In this document: positions 8,709 through 16,732 of the stretch, piece after piece | Position numbering within the stretch: the stretch's first letter is position 1 | How the letters are laid out: each line of letters opens with the position of its first letter | NCBI RefSeq assembly: GCF_014650675.1 | Contig: NZ_BMVK01000002.1 | Coordinates: forward strand, 353,880 to 417,879 | Reading direction: 5' to 3' | Origin: Streptomyces anulatus | GTDB lineage: Bacteria > Actinomycetota > Actinomycetes > Streptomycetales > Streptomycetaceae | Length of the DNA: 64,000 nucleotides | The notes under the pieces: generated by a model | Seen by the model: only the letters and a program-made list of their open reading frames with translations | Databases searched by the model: none | What the model was told of the DNA's origin: nothing | Translations under genes and position numbers: made by a program

Positions 8709-8736
8709 GTCTGACCTGCGGTTTCGCTGGTCAGAC
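8709..8736 (+). terminator. Hairpin downstream of sodN
   Basis: GTCTGACC (8709-8716) pairs with GGTCAGAC (8729-8736) around a 12-nt loop, 15 nt after the sodN stop. A second dyad, CCGCACCCGG near 8748 with CCGGGTGCGG near 8792, follows. Together they form the likely terminator region between sodN and the convergent PAP2 gene. Confidence 0.55.
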
Positions 8737-8889
8737 TCCCTACCGGTCCGCACCCGGCCCGCAGGCCGCCGATAACGGCGTCCCTGACGGACCGGGTGCG
8801 GTCTTGTTCTCCCGGCCACAGATGCCCGTAGATCCGCAGTCCGCAGAGTGATGACGGCGGACGCGTGGCCGGGGAAGCCCGACTGATGG

Positions 8890-9789
8890 TCAGCCCGGTG
8901 CGGCGTGTGCCGGCCGCCCGACTGCCGCGTGCCAGACCAGGGCCGCACACATGAAGGCCGCCGCCGCGGAGACCAGTGACCCGGTGAGGGTGTCGTTCCG
9001 TGCGGCGGAAGCGAGGGCGACGGCCAGTGCCAGCGTCAGGGTGATGACGGGCAGCGCCCGGGGGCTCCGCGTGGCGTCCGGCGCGGCGGCCGGCGACAGC
9101 CAGGTCGCGAGGCGGTAGCAGGCACAGGCCAACAGTGCGGCCCCCAGCACTTCGCTGGGCCGGTGGCCGCCCATGGTCGCGCTGTACGCGGCGATGCAGG
9201 CGAGCCACAGCACACCGGCCGTGACGGCGTAGGGCCGGATGCGGGGGGAGACCACGAGGACGGCGGCGAGGGTCAGCGCGGCGGGGATGGCCGTGTGCCC
9301 GCTGGGAAAACCCTGATCAAGGAGATTCTCGGGTGCGCCCACCAGATCGGGGCGGGGCAGCGTCGAATTGAGCACGACCTTGCCCCCTGTGGTGAGAATG
9401 ACGACCCCGAGCGCCGCGCACCCCTGCCACCAGCACCGCCGCACCAGGGTGAGGACCACGATGACGGCCAGGCCCACCATCAGGGTGGGCTTGGCGCTCA
9501 ACTCCATCGGCGGCAGGGGCGTCGAGCCGTAGGCCGCTCCTGACAGGGGGTAGATCCATGCCTCTTCGCGGTTGTCCGTACCGAGGTCGAACAGGGCGTT
9601 CTCGACTCGTTGCCCCCATGGGGTGCAGATGGCGAGCAGATAGACCGTCAGGAACCCCAGGCCGTACAGCAGAGCCGGCATCCACGGCCGCCCCGTACGC
9701 GACGGGCCGGGGTTGTCGGGGCTCTCGGGGGCCTGTCCTGAGGCCCCCGGATGGTGCGTGGGCAGGGGCGGGGAATCGTGCTGAGTCAT
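8890..9789 (-). CDS. PAP2-superfamily membrane phosphatase
   Basis: Integral membrane phosphatase (299 residues), probably acting on lipid phosphates or polyprenyl pyrophosphates at the outer face. Six or so hydrophobic segments surround the acid-phosphatase signature: KVVLNSTLPRP (motif 1), PSGH (motif 2) and SATMGGHRPSE (motif 3; the usual SR is replaced by SA). About 35 Pro-rich residues precede the first helix. The ATG at 9789 has only a weak ribosome site. It is about 100 bp from the next gene on the same strand and may be transcribed with the PadR unit. The specific substrate cannot be inferred. Confidence 0.82.
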   Translation of the reverse strand: MTQHDSPPLPTHHPGASGQAPESPDNPGPSRTGRPWMPALLYGLGFLTVYLLAICTPWGQRVENALFDLGTDNREEAWIYPLSGAAYGSTPLPPMELSAKPTLMVGLAVIVVLTLVRRCWWQGCAALGVVILTTGGKVVLNSTLPRPDLVGAPENLLDQGFPSGHTAIPAALTLAAVLVVSPRIRPYAVTAGVLWLACIAAYSATMGGHRPSEVLGAALLACACYRLATWLSPAAAPDATRSPRALPVITLTLALAVALASAARNDTLTGSLVSAAAAFMCAALVWHAAVGRPAHAAPG

Positions 9790-9886
9790 CGCTCTGTTTC
9801 TTCTGTCGGGGGTGGTTCGGGGCCACGCACGCCTGGTGGCACGGCGCGGGCCGCCGCGATCGGCCGGGCCCAGCGGGGGTCCGCGC

Positions 9887-10843
9887 CTATTCGGCGAGTG
9901 CCTGACCCTGTCGGCGCTGGGCGGTCAACGCCAGGGCGGGGAGGGGTGCGATCAGCAGGAGGAGGACGACCAGGTCCGGGAAGGACCGCATGAACCCTTC
10001 CGGCTGGACGACGATCGCCTGCGGGCGGACGATCGCGACCGCCGCGACGGGGATCAGCCACCGGTGGTCGCCGGTGGCCGCCGTCGCAACCCACGCGCCG
10101 AGCAGCGCGGTGACTTCGAGGACGAACAAGCCGCGCTGGAAAGCCGGACTGACGGAGATGATGTGCAGGCTCCCGGCCATGAACATGGCGAGCACAACGG
10201 GGGCCAGCCAGCCGTAGGAGCGGCGTCGCAGGCGGCTGGGGCGGCAGAGCGCCAGCACGGCGCACGCAGCGCACAGTGTCCCCGAGAGCACCAGATCACG
10301 GGCCGTGATCGGGGCCCCCAGCCCGTAATAGCTCAGACCCGCCTTGCCCTCGTCGCCGAAGAGGATGCGGCCGTGGGACGTGGCGCCGGCCCAGATCATG
10401 GCTGCCGCGGCCGGCAGCGCGATCCACGGTCTGCCACGCAGCAAAGCGATCAGGCAGCCCAGCGGGAGCAGCCCGTAGGGCAGCAGCCGTATCTGTGTGG
10501 GCCCTTCGGCCCACGGGTACCAGCCGGAGAAGCGGAAGGCGATGGCGTGCTGTCCGGGGTCGATGCGCAGTGCCCAGTGCCAGATGTCCTGCAGGTACGG
10601 AACGAGCGCCAGTGCGGCGAGGGCCAGGGCGGCCAGATGGATGCCGTCCAGCCACCACGGCCGGCCCGTGTCGTCGACGACAGCACGGGCGCGGGCCTGC
10701 ACTCCGGCACGCACCAGGGCCGCAGCCTCCCTCGGCGGGGGCCAGGATCGGCCGGGATACGCCTCGGCCAGGCAGGCCAGCAACTCATCCCCCTGCCGGG
10801 AACGGTAGGGCTCGGGATAGGCCGCAAGCAGCAGACGGTTCAT
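9887..10843 (-). CDS. Membrane protein co-transcribed with PadR regulator
   Basis: Unrecognised integral membrane protein (318 residues). The N-terminal 60 residues are hydrophilic and contain a YPEPYRSRQGDELLACL segment like those seen at the start of many PadR-associated membrane proteins. About eight hydrophobic segments follow. Its ATG overlaps the stop of the PadR gene (ATGA at 10840-10843), so it is translationally coupled and is the likely main target of that repressor. No transporter or enzyme motif was recognised. Confidence 0.72.
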   Translation of the reverse strand: MNRLLLAAYPEPYRSRQGDELLACLAEAYPGRSWPPPREAAALVRAGVQARARAVVDDTGRPWWLDGIHLAALALAALALVPYLQDIWHWALRIDPGQHAIAFRFSGWYPWAEGPTQIRLLPYGLLPLGCLIALLRGRPWIALPAAAAMIWAGATSHGRILFGDEGKAGLSYYGLGAPITARDLVLSGTLCAACAVLALCRPSRLRRRSYGWLAPVVLAMFMAGSLHIISVSPAFQRGLFVLEVTALLGAWVATAATGDHRWLIPVAAVAIVRPQAIVVQPEGFMRSFPDLVVLLLLIAPLPALALTAQRRQGQALAE

Positions 10844-11181
10844 GCCGGGGCCGCTCCGGCATTCCGCGAGCCTCCGATGACGACGGCCGCCGCCTGCTGC
10901 ATCCGCAGCGCCTCGCGGCTCAGCGCCTCGGTGCCGTCCTCGGTGAGCCGGTAGTAGCGTCGCGCCCGTCCGTCCACGATCTCCTCATGGTCGGCCACCG
11001 TCAGCCCGGCCCGCTCCAACCGTTCCAGCGCGCCGTAGAGCGTGCCGACAGCGATCCGGAGCCGCCCGTCGGTGGCCTGCTCGGCAGCCTTGATGATGCC
11101 GTAACCGTGCAACGGCCCATCCATGAGCGCGGCGAGGATGAAGTACTGCGGTTCCGTCAAGGACGAGTTCCGACGTGTCAT
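10840..11181 (-). CDS. PadR-family transcriptional regulator
   Basis: Winged-helix repressor of 113 residues. The PadR signature runs from LTEPQYFILAALMDGPLHGYG through a recognition helix region (GTLYGALERLERAGL) to the wing (RARRYYRLTEDG). The ATG at 11181 follows repeated CATATATCG elements that are probably its own operator. It is coupled by ATGA overlap to a membrane protein gene, a frequent arrangement in which PadR represses its own operon and responds to a lipophilic or membrane-active signal. Confidence 0.9.
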   Translation of the reverse strand: MTRRNSSLTEPQYFILAALMDGPLHGYGIIKAAEQATDGRLRIAVGTLYGALERLERAGLTVADHEEIVDGRARRYYRLTEDGTEALSREALRMQQAAAVVIGGSRNAGAAPA

Positions 11182-11189
11182 ACATCGAG

Positions 11190-11215
11190 CATATATCGAG
11201 CTACGACATATATCG
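11190..11215 (-). promoter_or_regulatory. Candidate PadR operator (CATATATCG direct repeat)
   Basis: CATATATCG occurs at 11190-11198 and again at 11207-11215, 17 bp apart, just upstream of the padR start in otherwise GC-rich DNA. PadR proteins commonly bind AT-containing repeats of this kind at their own promoters. Inferred from position and repeat only. Confidence 0.5.
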
Positions 11216-11386
11216 GCCACCCTCCGGTGATCACCCGCAGCGCCTGCACACCCACCGCGAGCGCCACCTGCGGCCGTCCGCCATGCCCCATCGACGATGC
11301 GGGCTTGCGCGTCCTCGCTGAAAGCGCGGACCGGAACCGCCCCCGAACTCACTGGCCCCGCCCTCAGCGATGCGCTAGTCTCAGAG

Positions 11387-11403
11387 CGAGACGATCCGTC
11401 TCG
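11387..11403. promoter_or_regulatory. Inverted repeat in alpha/beta hydrolase promoter
   Basis: A perfect 7-3-7 dyad, CGAGACG-ATC-CGTCTCG, lies 38-54 bp upstream of the hydrolase ATG and is followed by another GTCTCA. The size and symmetry resemble a TetR-type operator, but no TetR gene is in the window. Confidence 0.45.
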
Positions 11404-11440
11404 TCTCACTTGCTGACTCCCCAGATCTGCGAGGTCCACC

Positions 11441-12313
11441 ATGGAACGCTTCGTCGAAGTCGCCCCCGACGTACACCTTTGGGCGGAGGACCACGGCGCT
11501 CCCGACGCCCCCGCCCTGCTGCTGGTCATGGGCGCGCAGGCGTCCGGGCTCGCCTGGCCCGACGAGCTGGTGGAGCTGCTCGCCGCCCGGCATCGCGTGA
11601 TCCGCTACGACCACCGGGACACCGGCCGGTCCACCTGGGCCTTCGACGAGCGGCCCTACCCGCTCACCGCGCTGGCCGAGGACGCCGTGGCCGTGCTCGA
11701 CGCGTTCGGCGTGGAGCGCGCGCACGTCGTGGGGATGTCGCTGGGCGGCATGCTCACCCAGTTGCTGATCGCCGACCACCCCGAACGGCTGCTGAGCGCC
11801 ACGGTGTTCGGGACGAGGGCGCTCAGCTCCGTCCCGTACACCGCCCCGGACGGCGCCCGCATCCCGCCCGAGCAACTTCCCGGCGTCGCGCCCGCCCTGC
11901 TGGAGATGTGGTCCCGGCCGGTCGAGGACCGGGGACCCGAGGCCGAGTTGGAGCGGCGCGTGGAGCACTGGCGGGCGCTCGGCGGCGGAGTGATCCCCTT
12001 CGACGCCGACCGCACCCGCGCCCTGGAGCGCCGGATCATCGAGCACACCGGGCACCACGACCCCGGCTCCGCGCACGCCCGCGCCGACTACTCCGGCATG
12101 GACCGCACCGAGCAGCTCGCGGGGACCCTCGTGCCCTCCCTGATCGTCTCCGCCCTCGCCGAACCCGTCTTCCCGCCCCCGCACTCCGAGCACCTCGCCC
12201 AGGCGATCCGCGGCGCGCGGCTCGTCGAGATCCCCGGCATGGGCCACGCCCTCCCCCGCGAGGTCCACGCCCCGCTCGCCGCCGCGATCCTGGAGCACAC
12301 GGGCCGAGTCTGA
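11441..12313 (+). CDS. Alpha/beta-fold hydrolase
   Basis: Cytoplasmic hydrolase of 290 residues in the DhaA/RdmC-like group. The oxyanion segment LLVMGAQ, the HRDTGRST motif, the nucleophile elbow GMSLGG (Ser near residue 101), an acidic residue near 240 and the terminal histidine in GMGHALP complete a Ser-Asp-His triad. The ATG at 11441 fits the family N-terminus (ERFVEVAPDVHLWAE). It sits alone between the PadR unit and the DUF1023 operon, with its own promoter dyad. RdmC-type methylesterase relatives act on polyketides, but no such cluster is adjacent; the substrate is unknown. Confidence 0.88.
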   Translation: MERFVEVAPDVHLWAEDHGAPDAPALLLVMGAQASGLAWPDELVELLAARHRVIRYDHRDTGRSTWAFDERPYPLTALAEDAVAVLDAFGVERAHVVGMSLGGMLTQLLIADHPERLLSATVFGTRALSSVPYTAPDGARIPPEQLPGVAPALLEMWSRPVEDRGPEAELERRVEHWRALGGGVIPFDADRTRALERRIIEHTGHHDPGSAHARADYSGMDRTEQLAGTLVPSLIVSALAEPVFPPPHSEHLAQAIRGARLVEIPGMGHALPREVHAPLAAAILEHTGRV

Positions 12314-12328
12314 CGCCGTGCCGGACCG

Positions 12329-12360
12329 GCTGCGGCTGCGGCTGCGGCTGCGGCTGCGGA
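12329..12360. repeat. GGCTGC microsatellite
   Basis: About five tandem GGCTGC hexamers directly after the hydrolase stop, within the 213-bp gap before the next gene. It may be replication slippage; no terminator-like dyad is built from it. Confidence 0.6.
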
Positions 12361-12526
12361 CACGTTCCTCACGCGGCCGGAGCCTGCCACCCGCCCTCGT
12401 CCCCCGCGTCATACCTGAGAGCCACCCCGCAGGTGCCCCCTCCAGCGGGACGCCGACTACCGCGCCCCGTCCATAACTTCTGTACCGGAAGCACACGAAG
12501 CCCCTGGTACGGAAGGACCTCACCCC

Positions 12527-13492
12527 ATGCCCGACCGCCCGCGCAGACCCCGTCTGCGCCGCGCCCTGCTCGCCGCGCTCGTCACCTTCGCGGTGGCCGT
12601 GCCGGTGTCCGGGGCGGCCCGGCCCGCCGCCGTACCCGCACCCGCGCCGACCGCTCTCGGGCCGCTGCGGGACGCGGGGCAGGCGGCGCTCGCCCGGCGG
12701 TACGCGGTGAGCCGGCACGACATCCGGGCGGCCGCGCGGGCGGCGGCGGAGCACGGGGACCTCCGGCGGGCGGACTCGCTGCGCGGGATGGCCGGGCCCG
12801 GGCGGCAGTTCCTCGCGTTCGACGGGCGGGACGGGGGCCGGAGCACGGAGGTCGTCGGAGAGCTGTCCACGGCCCGGCGGATCGCGGTGCTGGTGCCCGG
12901 GGCGGGCGTCGGCCTGGACACGTACTGGCGGCTGCGGCGTGATGCCAGGTCCCTGCACCGGGAGTTGGGCGAGGGCGCGGCCGTCGTCGCCTGGCTCGGC
13001 TACCGCACGCCCGCCACCGTGAGTCCGGCCGTGCTGACCACCGGGCGGGCCGACGGGGCCGCGCCGGAGCTGCGCACGCTGGTGGACGGGCTGCGCGCGG
13101 TGCTCCCCGCCGCCCGGATCAGTCTGCTCTGCCACTCCTACGGTTCGGTGATCTGCGCCCGGTCCGCGCCGGGCACGACGGCCGATGCCCTCGTCCTCTA
13201 CGGCAGCCCCGGGGCCGGAGTCCCGGACGCCGCCGCGCTGCGCACCGGGGCCCGGGTGTGGGCGGCCCGGAGCGGCGGGGACTGGATCGCCCGGGTGCCC
13301 CATGTCCGGGTGCGCGTGCCGTTCGTCGCGACGGTCGGCTTCGGGACCGATCCGGTGGCGGACCGGTTCGGGGCCGAGGTGTTCGACGCGGGCGACGGCG
13401 GCCACAGCGACTATCTGCTGCCCGGTTCGCGTTCCTTGACGAACCTGGCCCGGATCGCGGCGGGCGCCGAACCCCTGGGAGCCACCCGATGA
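12527..13492 (+). CDS. Secreted DUF1023 alpha/beta hydrolase
   Basis: Exported serine hydrolase (321 residues) of the DUF1023 family. A signal peptide (basic start, hydrophobic core ALLAALVTFAVAVPV, Ala-rich cleavage region) covers about 1-35. The nucleophile lies in LLCHSYGSVICA, with the conserved GAGVGLDTY and AWLGYRTP segments upstream. The catalytic His is probably in GGHSDYLLPGS near the C-terminus. The TGA overlaps the ATG of the acyltransferase gene, so it heads a translationally coupled run that continues into a two-component system. The substrate is unknown; a cell-surface ester or amide is plausible. Confidence 0.83.
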   Translation: MPDRPRRPRLRRALLAALVTFAVAVPVSGAARPAAVPAPAPTALGPLRDAGQAALARRYAVSRHDIRAAARAAAEHGDLRRADSLRGMAGPGRQFLAFDGRDGGRSTEVVGELSTARRIAVLVPGAGVGLDTYWRLRRDARSLHRELGEGAAVVAWLGYRTPATVSPAVLTTGRADGAAPELRTLVDGLRAVLPAARISLLCHSYGSVICARSAPGTTADALVLYGSPGAGVPDAAALRTGARVWAARSGGDWIARVPHVRVRVPFVATVGFGTDPVADRFGAEVFDAGDGGHSDYLLPGSRSLTNLARIAAGAEPLGATR

Positions 13493-14661
13493 CCGGTCTC
13501 GTCGCACGGATCGAGGCCGCCACCCCGCCCGGCCGGGACCGGGCCGTCGACGCCCTGCGGGCCCTGGCGATCCTCGGCGTGGTGGGCGGGCACTGGCTGG
13601 TGACCGCGCTGGTCACCGACAGCGGCACGGTGCGCGGGGCGAGCCCGCTGACGTATCTGCCGCGACTCGAACCGGCCTCCTGGGTGTTCCAGACCCTCGC
13701 GGTGTTCTTCCTGGTGGGCGGGCAGGTGGCGGCGGGGAGCTGGGCCTCGGCCCGGCAGCGCGGCGTGCCGTACGGGCGGTGGGTGGGCGGCCGACTGGGG
13801 CGCCTGTTCCGGCCGGTGGCGGCGGTGCTCGTGGTGTGGGCGCTCGCGGCGGCCGCGATGCTGGTGGCCGGGGTGGGCGAGTCCACGGTCCGTGCGCTGG
13901 TCAAGCTGGTCTGGTCCCCGCTGTGGTTCCTGCTGGTCTTCGCCGCGCTGACCGCGCTGACTCCGCTGGTGGCACGGCTGCACCCGCTGTGGCCGCTCGT
14001 GGTGGTGCTGCACGTCGACCTCGTACGCCTGGGGCTCGGCGGTCCTCGCGAGCTGGGATGGATCAACGTGGTCGCGGGCTGGCTGGTGCCCTACTGCCTG
14101 GGGGCGCTGGTGGCCCGGGGCGGGATGCGCGGCCGGACGGGCCGCTGGGCGCTGCTGCTCGGCGGGGCCTCGGCGGCCGTCGCGCTCGTGCTGTGGGCCG
14201 GTTATCCGGCCGCCATGGTCGGCATCCCGGGCGGCCGGATCTCCAATCTGGATCCGCCGAGCCTGGCCGCCGTGGCGTTCGGCCTGGCGCAGTGCGGGGC
14301 GGCGCTGCTGCTGCTCGGGCCCCTGCGCCGGGTGCTGCGGAGGCCTGCGGTCTGGGCGGTGGTGGCGGTGGTGAACCTGTCGGCGATGACCGTGTTCCTG
14401 TGGCACCAGACCGCGATGATCATCGTCACGACGAGTGCGTCGCTGATCGCGGACGGCCCGCTGCCGGGGCTGCACACCGTGCCCGACGGGGTCGGCTGGG
14501 TGCTCGCCAGGCTGCTCTGGCTACCGGTGTTCGCGCTGGCCCTGCTGGTGTGCTGGGCCGCGTTCCGGGGTTACGAGCAGGGCGGGCGGAGTCCGGACGG
14601 GGGCTCCCTCGTCGTACGGGAGTCCTCCCCCGAGCGGAAGGGACACGCGCGTCGTGCCTAG
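13489..14661 (+). CDS. Acyltransferase family 3 membrane protein
   Basis: Ten-helix integral membrane acyltransferase (390 residues), of the type that O-acylates exported sugars or lipids. The N-terminus DRAVDALRALAILGVVGGHW carries the family RxxxxxR/H pattern, with the histidine expected to be catalytic. A second conserved patch is AVFFLVGG, and a late VFLWHQTAM segment fits the family. The frame is open much further upstream, but the ATG at 13489 overlapping the hydrolase stop (ATGA) is the clear start. Its stop overlaps the histidine kinase start, tying it to signal transduction. Confidence 0.85.
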   Translation: MTGLVARIEAATPPGRDRAVDALRALAILGVVGGHWLVTALVTDSGTVRGASPLTYLPRLEPASWVFQTLAVFFLVGGQVAAGSWASARQRGVPYGRWVGGRLGRLFRPVAAVLVVWALAAAAMLVAGVGESTVRALVKLVWSPLWFLLVFAALTALTPLVARLHPLWPLVVVLHVDLVRLGLGGPRELGWINVVAGWLVPYCLGALVARGGMRGRTGRWALLLGGASAAVALVLWAGYPAAMVGIPGGRISNLDPPSLAAVAFGLAQCGAALLLLGPLRRVLRRPAVWAVVAVVNLSAMTVFLWHQTAMIIVTTSASLIADGPLPGLHTVPDGVGWVLARLLWLPVFALALLVCWAAFRGYEQGGRSPDGGSLVVRESSPERKGHARRA

Positions 14662-16018
14662 TCTGAGCAGGAGTGGAGCCGAGGGGGCGGTGGGGGCGGT
14701 GACGTCGAGGGCGGTACGTCTGCGGGCGGCGGTGCGCCGTGCGCCGCGTGCGTTGTACGAGGAGTTGTGGGCGGCGCCGGTCGACCGGGTGCCCCGCATG
14801 GGAGAGCCGAACGCGCCGGTGTGGCGCCCGGTGTTCCTGGTGCTGCTGGTGCTCGTCGCGGTCGGCGTCACGGTGATCCGTACCGTCGAACTCACCCCGT
14901 ACGGCGCCGCGGTCAGCGGCTTGGCGGTGCTGGTGGCCGTCGCGCAGTCCGCGGCGCTGGTGGCCGGGATGATCCGTCCGGTGGGCGCCTGGTGGGCGGC
15001 GACCGTGCTGGCGTTCATCGCTGCGCTCGTCACCGTGGCCTCCGTTCCCCCGGTCCACCCCACGTACCCGGGCCCGGTGGCCGCGTATCCCACCCCCTTC
15101 GCGGGGGTGGCGCTGCAGGGCGGTGCGTTGTTCCTGCTGGCGCTGCGGGTCCGGCCGCGCCGCGCGGTGGCCGCGCTGGCGGTCTCGATGGCGCCGGCGC
15201 TGTTCGTCGCCCTGCGCACGCCGCCGCTGCCGCATGTGAGCCCGGCCGTGGCGGTACTCGTGCTCGTCACCGCGCTGGCCCTGGGCGCCGCGCTGCGCAG
15301 CCTGCGCCTGGCCCGTAAAGACCTCGTCGTCCAGGCGGAGCTGACGGCCGAGGAGCGGGCCCGGCGCACCCTGCTGGAGGAACGCGGCCGGATCGCCCGC
15401 GAGTTGCACGACGTGGTCGCCCATCACATGTCGGTGATCTCCATCCAGGCCCAGGTCGCCCCGCATCTGGTGGAGCACCCCACCGAGGAGCTGCGGGAGA
15501 ATCTGACCGGCATCCGCGAGAACGCCCTGGAAGCCCTCGCCGAGCTGCGCAGGGTGCTGGGCGTCCTGCGCTCGGAGGACGCCCCCGCGCAGAGTGCGCG
15601 GCATGCCCCGCAGCCCGGCCTCGACCGGCTCGACGAGCTGGTCGCCACCGTGCGCTCCGCCGGTCTCGCCGTCACCGTCTCCACCACCGGCGCACCCCGC
15701 CCGCTGTCGCCGGGCGTCGAGCTGTCGGCGTACCGCATCGTGCAGGAGGCGCTGAGCAATGTGATGCGCCACGCGCCCGGTGCGAGCGCCGGGGTGACGA
15801 TCGGCCACCGGCCCTCCGGGGTGACCGTCCGGGTCGTCAACTCCCCGCCGGACCGGCCGGCCGTCCCCTCCCCCGGGGCGCGTCACGGTCTGCTCGGGAT
15901 GCGTGAACGCACCGCGATGCTCGGCGGCGAACTCGCCACCGGGCCCACGCCCGACGGCGGCTGGGAAGTCACCGCGATCCTGCCCACCGGCACCGAGACG
16001 ACCGAGGAAGCCCCATGA
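14654..16018 (+). CDS. NarL-type sensor histidine kinase
   Basis: Membrane sensor kinase (454 residues). Residues 55-215 hold about five hydrophobic segments with short loops, so it probably senses within or at the membrane. The HisKA_3 dimerisation domain has the phospho-acceptor in ARELHDVVAHHMS (His252). The HATPase domain has an N-box (EALSNVMRHA) and G-box (GLLGMRERT). The GTG at 14654 overlaps the acyltransferase end by 8 bp and has GGAAGGGA about 10 nt upstream. Its last codons overlap the regulator gene (ATGA), its evident partner. The signal is unknown; the coupled hydrolase and acyltransferase suggest envelope stress. Confidence 0.92.
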   Translation: MPSLSRSGAEGAVGAVTSRAVRLRAAVRRAPRALYEELWAAPVDRVPRMGEPNAPVWRPVFLVLLVLVAVGVTVIRTVELTPYGAAVSGLAVLVAVAQSAALVAGMIRPVGAWWAATVLAFIAALVTVASVPPVHPTYPGPVAAYPTPFAGVALQGGALFLLALRVRPRRAVAALAVSMAPALFVALRTPPLPHVSPAVAVLVLVTALALGAALRSLRLARKDLVVQAELTAEERARRTLLEERGRIARELHDVVAHHMSVISIQAQVAPHLVEHPTEELRENLTGIRENALEALAELRRVLGVLRSEDAPAQSARHAPQPGLDRLDELVATVRSAGLAVTVSTTGAPRPLSPGVELSAYRIVQEALSNVMRHAPGASAGVTIGHRPSGVTVRVVNSPPDRPAVPSPGARHGLLGMRERTAMLGGELATGPTPDGGWEVTAILPTGTETTEEAP

Positions 16019-16689
16019 CACCGCCCATCCGCGCCGTGATCGCCGACGACCAGATGATGGTCCGGCAGGGCTTCACGGTCCTGCTGAACGCCGAGCCGGA
16101 CATCGAGGTCGTCGGGCAGGCCGTCAACGGGCTCGACGCGGTCGCCAAGGTCGCCGAACTGGCCCCGGACGTCGTCCTGATGGACATCCGGATGCCGGAG
16201 CTGGGCGGCATCGAGGCGACCCGGCGGATCACGTCCCCCGAGGGCTCGACGGTGAAGGTGCTCGTGCTGACCACCTTCGATCTCGACGAGTACGTCTACG
16301 AGGCGCTGCGGGCGGGCGCCTCGGGCTTCCTGCTGAAGGACGCGTCCGCCGATGAACTCGCCCACGCGGTACGGGTGGTGGCGGCGGGCGACGCGCTGCT
16401 CTCCCCGAACATCACCAAGCGGCTGATCGTGGAGTTCTCCCGGACGGCCGGGGCCCCGCGCCCGCCGCTCAAGGCGCGGGTCGGGGATCTGACGGAGCGC
16501 GAGACGGAGGTGCTGACGCTGATCGCGGGCGGTCTGTCGAACGCGGAGATCTCCCGGCAGCTCATCGTGGCGGAGCAGACGGTGAAGACCCATGTGGGCC
16601 GGATCCTGGTCAAGTTGGGCGTACGCGACCGGACCCAGGCGGCGGTGTTCGCGTACGAGTCGGGGCTGGTGCGCCCGGCCGGGCTCTGA
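16015..16689 (+). CDS. LuxR/NarL-family response regulator
   Basis: Two-component regulator of 224 residues, partner of the preceding kinase. The receiver domain has acidic residues IADDQ, phospho-acceptor Asp57 in VVLMDIRMPE, the conserved Thr in VLTTFD and Lys in FLLKDAS. A C-terminal LuxR helix-turn-helix (LTERETEVLTLIAGGLSNAE to VKTHVGRILVKL) binds DNA. It is translationally coupled by ATGA overlap and is the last gene of the four-gene coupled run from 12527. A TAGGAT element for the next gene lies 31 bp past its stop. Confidence 0.95.
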   Translation: MTPPIRAVIADDQMMVRQGFTVLLNAEPDIEVVGQAVNGLDAVAKVAELAPDVVLMDIRMPELGGIEATRRITSPEGSTVKVLVLTTFDLDEYVYEALRAGASGFLLKDASADELAHAVRVVAAGDALLSPNITKRLIVEFSRTAGAPRPPLKARVGDLTERETEVLTLIAGGLSNAEISRQLIVAEQTVKTHVGRILVKLGVRDRTQAAVFAYESGLVRPAGL

Positions 16690-16719
16690 CCTCCCGCGCC
16701 CGGCGCGGGGCCCGTTTCG

Positions 16720-16725
16720 TAGGAT
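16720..16725 (+). promoter_or_regulatory. -10 element of probable leaderless transcript
   Basis: TAGGAT ends 7 nt before the GTG at 16733, and no Shine-Dalgarno precedes that codon. This spacing places transcription start at or next to the first codon, the pattern of leaderless mRNAs, which are common in Streptomyces. Confidence 0.55.
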
Positions 16726-16732
16726 CGGCTCC

